This document shows positions 43,750 to 47,536 of a stretch of 47,536 nucleotides of DNA, piece by piece. Each line of letters opens with the position of its first letter. Position 1 is the first letter of the stretch. This DNA is from Desulfamplus sp. (GTDB lineage Bacteria; Desulfobacterota; Desulfobacteria; Desulfobacterales; Desulfobacteraceae), in NCBI GenBank assembly GCA_015232455.1, contig JADFZQ010000023.1, positions 1-47,536 on the forward strand, read 5' to 3'. Below the pieces are notes generated by a model, which did not search any database, was not told the origin of the DNA, and worked only from the letters and a program-made list of their open reading frames with translations. The position numbers and the translations under genes were made by a program.

Positions 43750-44408
43750 AGTTTTTCCAAAATATATGGCAGCACATTGGCAGCAACTATTTTATAACCA
43801 TCTGCATTTGGATGAACTCCATCAGGTAAATTAAGATGGGCAAATCCCCCAACATCTTTAAGAAGATAAGGCATAAATGCTATTTTATGTTTATCTGCAA
43901 GAGCTTTGAAAACATCTCTGAAATTATTGGTATATTCAACCCCATAATTTGGAGGAATCTCCATTCCAGCAAGGATAACCTTCATTCCAGAAGAGATAGC
44001 TATTTCAATTGTGCTGTTTAAATTTTGCTCCATTGCCTTTAAAGATAAGCCCCTGAGCCCATCATTTGCTCCAAGTGCCAAAAAGAGAATTTCTGGTCTT
44101 ATTTCAGGTTTGCTTTTCAAATACCATTTAAGCCTTGAGACAGCACTTGCAGTTGTTGAACCACTGATTCCTGCATTGATTATTTTTACATTATCGTATC
44201 CTTTCTGCTTGAGCATAGAGTCAAGAAGTGATGGGAATGCCTCTTCTGATTCTACTCCAAAGCCTTCTGTAAGGGAGTCTCCAAGAAAAAGGATTTTTAT
44301 ATCTTTTTTTAACAAAGTTTGAGCCTCTTCATTTGCATCTGAAAATAGAGGAAAATTTATCAGAATTATTAAAAGAATTAAAATTATAAAATTTGTTTTA
44401 TTTACCAT
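43746..44408 (-). CDS. tesA: TesA-like SGNH-family esterase/lysophospholipase, exported
   Basis: 220 residues. A signal peptide occupies about 1-25 (FIILILLIILINFPLFSDA), so the enzyme is periplasmic. SGNH blocks: FLGDSLTEGFGV (nucleophile Ser), NAGISGSTTASAV, LALGANDGLRGL and DGVHPNADGY (catalytic Asp and His). Relatives hydrolyse acyl-CoA, lysophospholipids and aryl esters. It is coupled by overlaps to both neighbours: its ATG shares a base with the upstream HDOD stop and its TGA overlaps the ABC ATPase start. Substrate is unknown. Confidence 0.9.
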   Translation of the reverse strand: MVNKTNFIILILLIILINFPLFSDANEEAQTLLKKDIKILFLGDSLTEGFGVESEEAFPSLLDSMLKQKGYDNVKIINAGISGSTTASAVSRLKWYLKSKPEIRPEILFLALGANDGLRGLSLKAMEQNLNSTIEIAISSGMKVILAGMEIPPNYGVEYTNNFRDVFKALADKHKIAFMPYLLKDVGGFAHLNLPDGVHPNADGYKIVAANVLPYILEKL

Positions 44409-45235
44409 TATGACAACCTCAAAGAGTCTTCCATTTTAATTTGAAGTTGTGCAATGGTAACATCATTAATATCCAAAACAGCAGCTTCTTCACATGCAAA
44501 AACATCACTATCATCGTGTTCAATGAAACCCGCTCCAATCTGCTGACAAACCTTATTTGCAAACCGAAGCATGACTAAAAGCAAGTTTGTTGTATCAAAT
44601 TCAATATTATGGTGATCATTAGCTATTTTGCAATACTGCTCAGGTAAACTCCAATCTGTAAGTAGAACACTACCATAATGGGTGTGCATTTTAGAAACAA
44701 TATCAACTATTAATTTATGTGGAATAGTAGCGTTTTTTGATTTTATTTGATCCATAATAGATAAAAGAAAAAAAGCACCAACATCATGCAGAAGACCTGC
44801 TAAAAATGCCTCATTTAAGTTGTTGTATTGATAGTAGCGGGCAAGCCATTGAGTACCAACAGCACAACCAACAGAGTGTATCCACATTTTGTTCATAAAT
44901 TCTTGCAATATTGGATCTTGTGCTTTAAAAGCATTTTTCTGACATACTAGAAGAATAATATTAGTTACTTCAACCATGCCTAATCTGATAACTGCCTCTT
45001 GAACAGTCTTAACCGCTTCAAGCCCTTTGTAAAATGACGAGTTTGAAATTTTTAATAGCTCTGTAGTTAATGAGATGTCTTTTTTAATCAGATTTATAAT
45101 ACGGTCAAGGTCTGGCTCGCTTTTACTTATCTCCTTTTGTACCATCAGGCTATTTTGATCCATTACGGGTAGCTTTACCTTTCCTGATTTAACATACTCA
45201 TCTATTACATCAATTAATGAGCGTTTTTTTTCCAT
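44408..45235 (-). CDS. HDOD-domain signalling protein
   Basis: 275 residues from the ATG at 45235, with AAGGAA about six bases upstream; a longer frame to 45271 is less likely. The HDOD domain fills about 10-230: LPVMDQNSLMVQKEISKSEP, DLDRIINLIKKDISLTTELL, KISNSSFY, AVIRLGMVEVTNIIL, then AFLAGLLHDVGAFFLL with the HD dyad and NDHHNIEF. HDOD proteins are regulators in motility, stress and development; most lack HD catalysis. It heads an operon with tesA and the ABC ATPase (1-nt overlap). What it regulates is unknown. Confidence 0.86.
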   Translation of the reverse strand: MEKKRSLIDVIDEYVKSGKVKLPVMDQNSLMVQKEISKSEPDLDRIINLIKKDISLTTELLKISNSSFYKGLEAVKTVQEAVIRLGMVEVTNIILLVCQKNAFKAQDPILQEFMNKMWIHSVGCAVGTQWLARYYQYNNLNEAFLAGLLHDVGAFFLLSIMDQIKSKNATIPHKLIVDIVSKMHTHYGSVLLTDWSLPEQYCKIANDHHNIEFDTTNLLLVMLRFANKVCQQIGAGFIEHDDSDVFACEEAAVLDINDVTIAQLQIKMEDSLRLS

Positions 45236-45384
45236 TATGTTCCTTGATTTATGCTTACGTTTCAAAATCAAAATGTTAACGATGGAAGGATTAGCAGACT
45301 CTCTTTATTTATCTTGTATTCTAATCCTTACTATCCCTTACTATTTTGATTCTGAAATGGGCAAGATAATTATTAAATATTTCG

Positions 45385-47283
45385 TTAGACCGCCCCCAGA
45401 AGCCTTTTAAGTTCCATAAGAGGTCTTGGATTTAACAGGCGAGGTGTGTGATGCAGCACCTCATCAATTGTGGTAATACCGTAGGCAGCTTTAACAATTC
45501 CCTCTTCCAAAAGCGTTACTAACCCAGCAGATTCAATGCTTGTGCGGCGAATATCGTGGCTTGTCCTTTTTTCTAAAATTGCATTTCTAACAGATTCATC
45601 AAGTACTAAGAGTTCAAAACATGCAATACGTCCTCTATAACCTGTATGACGGCAGTATGAACACCCTTTGCCTTTTTTAAACTTTCCGCCATGAATATCC
45701 TTAAGCGTATATTTTAGCCGTCTTAAGTCTTGAATAGTTGGTTTATAATCTTCAGCACACTTTGAACAGACTTTTCTTAAAAGCCTTTGAGCAAGAACAC
45801 TTACTACCGTAGATGAGATCATAAAGGCTTCTATATTCATATTCATAAGCCGAACAAGCCCGCCAATGCTATCTTCTGTATGAAATGTGGTAATAACCTT
45901 ATGACCTGTAAGAGCTGCTTGAACTGCTATCTCAGCAGAGTAGTTATCCCTTATTTCGCCGATTACAATTACATCTGGGTCTTGTCTTACCATTGCACGT
46001 AAAGTTGACTCAAATGTAAGGTTGATTTTGGGATCAATGCCGCACTGGGCAATACCTGGGATAACATACTCAACAGGCTCTTCAGCAGTGATGATGCTTG
46101 TTTGCGGGGTGTTTAGATGATCTATGCAGCTATATACGGTTGTAGTTTTGCCAGAGCCAGTAGGACCAGTTACTAAGATAACTCCGCTTGGAAGCTCTAA
46201 AGCATCGTTATTAAAGGTTTGAAGCATTCTTGGATACATTCCAAGATCGGTAAGTTTTACCAATTCTCTTTTAAGGTTTAGAAGACGAAGAACAACTTTT
46301 TCTCCAAACACTGTTGCAAAAAAAGAGACCCTAAGGTCAAGTTTATGACCAGCATGGTCAAACATCAGCCTTGCATCTTGATGTCGTCTCTTTTCAGTAA
46401 TATCAGCACCGCACATAACTTTGATACGACTTGTTAGAGTCGGAATAATTTCAACTCCTAACTCTTTATATAAATCAAGAACTCCATCTCTTCTAAAACG
46501 GATACGAAGACGATCTGGCAAAGGCTCTATGTGAATGTCGCTGATATTATCAGTCATAGCATCAATGATCATCTGATTTACGATTCCTACTGCTGAATCG
46601 CTTGCGATCTTTCCGTGATCTATCTGCCTGCTAAATAGTCTATTGATAGCCTCTTTAATAGAATTTTTAAGGGCAAAGCAGGGTATAATATCCTCTTTGA
46701 GTAGCTCTTTGACCTTTCTTATATCTTCGCTATCTGTAGGATCGATAAAAGCAACATAAACCGAATTTTCTTCAACTTTAATTGGAATAAAGGTGTTATT
46801 TTCATAAATTTTTGGAGGAATTCTATTAAAGAGCTTCAGATCAATATCAAGAAATTCAGGTTCAACAAATGGAAATCCAAGTTGCAATGAAAGAACTTCG
46901 ACCATTTTTCTCTCATCAACAATTCTATGAGCAACCAACACCTCCCCTATTTTGCGTTTGGGGGTCTCTTCTGATTGAATCTGAAACGCTTTTTTCAAAT
47001 CTTCTTGAGTAATAATTCCAAGCTCAAAAAGAAGGCTGCCTATTTTTAAAGATACATGGTGTTTTCTGATTGTATCCCATAATGCCTCATCAGTGATATA
47101 TCCAAGTTCTTTTAAGATATGGATCATGGGTCGTGGATTTGGCAATTTGGATTGAATACGAACAACATACTGAATCTGTTGTTGTGTAACCAATCCATTT
47201 TGAAAAAGAAGCGAGACTATCTCTCCATAATCTTCTCTTGCTTTATCTGTCCAAGATTTTTCTATATCCTTAGATTGATTCAT
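45385..47283 (-). CDS. PilB/GspE-family secretion or type IV pilus ATPase
   Basis: 632 residues. Two N-terminal helical modules (about 20-75 and 85-130; FQNGLVTQQQIQYV and FELGIITQEDLKKAF) resemble tandem MshEN/GspE-N c-di-GMP- or partner-binding domains. The ATPase core has SDIHIEP (about 248-254), Walker A GPTGSGKTT at 373-381, Walker B DPDVIVIGEIRD at 435-446, and FHTEDS. A four-cysteine zinc motif lies at 506/509 and 541/544. It powers pilus assembly or type II secretion. No pilin or platform genes are adjacent. The start ATG at 47283 is the first in a clean frame. It is separated from the HDOD operon by 150 bp. Confidence 0.9.
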   Translation of the reverse strand: MNQSKDIEKSWTDKAREDYGEIVSLLFQNGLVTQQQIQYVVRIQSKLPNPRPMIHILKELGYITDEALWDTIRKHHVSLKIGSLLFELGIITQEDLKKAFQIQSEETPKRKIGEVLVAHRIVDERKMVEVLSLQLGFPFVEPEFLDIDLKLFNRIPPKIYENNTFIPIKVEENSVYVAFIDPTDSEDIRKVKELLKEDIIPCFALKNSIKEAINRLFSRQIDHGKIASDSAVGIVNQMIIDAMTDNISDIHIEPLPDRLRIRFRRDGVLDLYKELGVEIIPTLTSRIKVMCGADITEKRRHQDARLMFDHAGHKLDLRVSFFATVFGEKVVLRLLNLKRELVKLTDLGMYPRMLQTFNNDALELPSGVILVTGPTGSGKTTTVYSCIDHLNTPQTSIITAEEPVEYVIPGIAQCGIDPKINLTFESTLRAMVRQDPDVIVIGEIRDNYSAEIAVQAALTGHKVITTFHTEDSIGGLVRLMNMNIEAFMISSTVVSVLAQRLLRKVCSKCAEDYKPTIQDLRRLKYTLKDIHGGKFKKGKGCSYCRHTGYRGRIACFELLVLDESVRNAILEKRTSHDIRRTSIESAGLVTLLEEGIVKAAYGITTIDEVLHHTPRLLNPRPLMELKRLLGAV

Positions 47284-47479
47284 TATATAACTTTCCTGAA
47301 CCTTTGCTTACATCTCAAATTGGCAAACCTCTTTTGAGCTGTTTAATTGAATAAGGCATATCTGTCAAGGTTAAGAGTTCGTGCTAATGAGTTCTTAATT
47401 TAGCAATTGCTATACTGCAAGCGGTCATAAATTGAGTTTTTATATTCTCATTTTTGCTTTAATTTGTTAATGTGTGTTT

Positions 47480-47536
47480 ATGACAATAGAACTTGAATTC
47501 ACACCAGAAATAATAGAAGAGATAAACTATGAACGT
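47480..47536 (+). CDS. Partial CDS running off the right edge
   Basis: ATG at 47480 opens MTIELEFTPEIIEEINYER, 19 codons without a stop to the window end. The opening resembles, from memory, the HTH start of some IS630-type transposases; 19 residues cannot prove it. No ribosome site is visible before the ATG. TTAAGA at 47371-47376 and TCTTAA at 47393-47398 form an inverted repeat about 80 bp upstream. Between 47284 and 47479 I recognise nothing else. Confidence 0.35.
   Translation, partial: MTIELEFTPEIIEEINYER

Overview
The window is AT-rich chromosomal DNA from a Gram-negative anaerobe, most likely a sulfate-reducer-like member of the Desulfobacterota (Desulfobacterales relatives). That is inference. 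It rests on indolepyruvate:ferredoxin oxidoreductase (IorAB), a Tat-exported DUF362 protein paired with a DUF6599-like protein, several polyferredoxin-type proteins, a RACo-like corrinoid-activation ferredoxin, a hom-thrH pair, and a tmRNA tag ending YAVAA. Nearly everything is housekeeping DNA. Accessory DNA is confined to about the first 2.1 kb, two copies of a small intergenic repeat, and an unidentified gene starting at the right edge.

Layout. 1-320: the left end of an IS110-family element (5' end of the recombinase gene and a structured leader that could encode a bridge RNA), abutting a MqsR-family toxin gene whose translationally coupled downstream partner is cut off. 884-4083: iorA and iorB, separated by a BrnT-type toxin/RHH antitoxin pair on the same strand. 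4230-12316 (minus): DUF362, DUF6599-like, rpmB, rpe, rsmB, fmt, def, ribF. 12439-16358 (plus): tRNA-Leu(CAG) and dnaE. 16401-16796 (minus): a small membrane protein with an acidic tail. 16956-27852 (plus): djlA-like, RACo-like, rsmE, tRNA-Phe, ssrA (tmRNA), rho, rpmE, prfA, prmC, a WecA/MraY-type transferase, a second rsmE, gamma-carbonic anhydrase. 27861-36015 (minus): Fe-S protein, HTH protein, serB, purine nucleoside phosphorylase, cmoA, tcdA, initiator tRNA, thrH, hom. 36235-38596 (plus): purM, tsaD. 38667-40046 (minus): asnS. 40191-43043 (plus): trpS, a two-domain CDP-alcohol phosphatidyltransferase, tRNA-Leu(UAG). 43048-47283 (minus): HDOD protein, tesA-like esterase and ybbA/lolD-like ATPase in one overlapping operon, and a PilB/GspE ATPase.

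Together the genes are heavily weighted to translation: initiation (fmt, def, tRNA-fMet), termination and rescue (prfA, prmC, ssrA), rRNA methylation (rsmB, two rsmE), tRNA modification (tsaD, tcdA, cmoA), aminoacylation (asnS, trpS) and ribosomal proteins L28 and L31. Amino-acid metabolism (iorAB, serB, hom, thrH) is the second theme.

The most unusual feature is that many otherwise conserved enzymes (Rpe, Def, TsaD, PrmC, SerB, RsmE, RACo-like and others) carry hydrophilic Asn/Ser/Asp/Lys-rich inserts, several of them visibly built from in-frame tandem repeats of 30, 39 or 42 nt. I saw no CRISPR array, prophage or rRNA operon.
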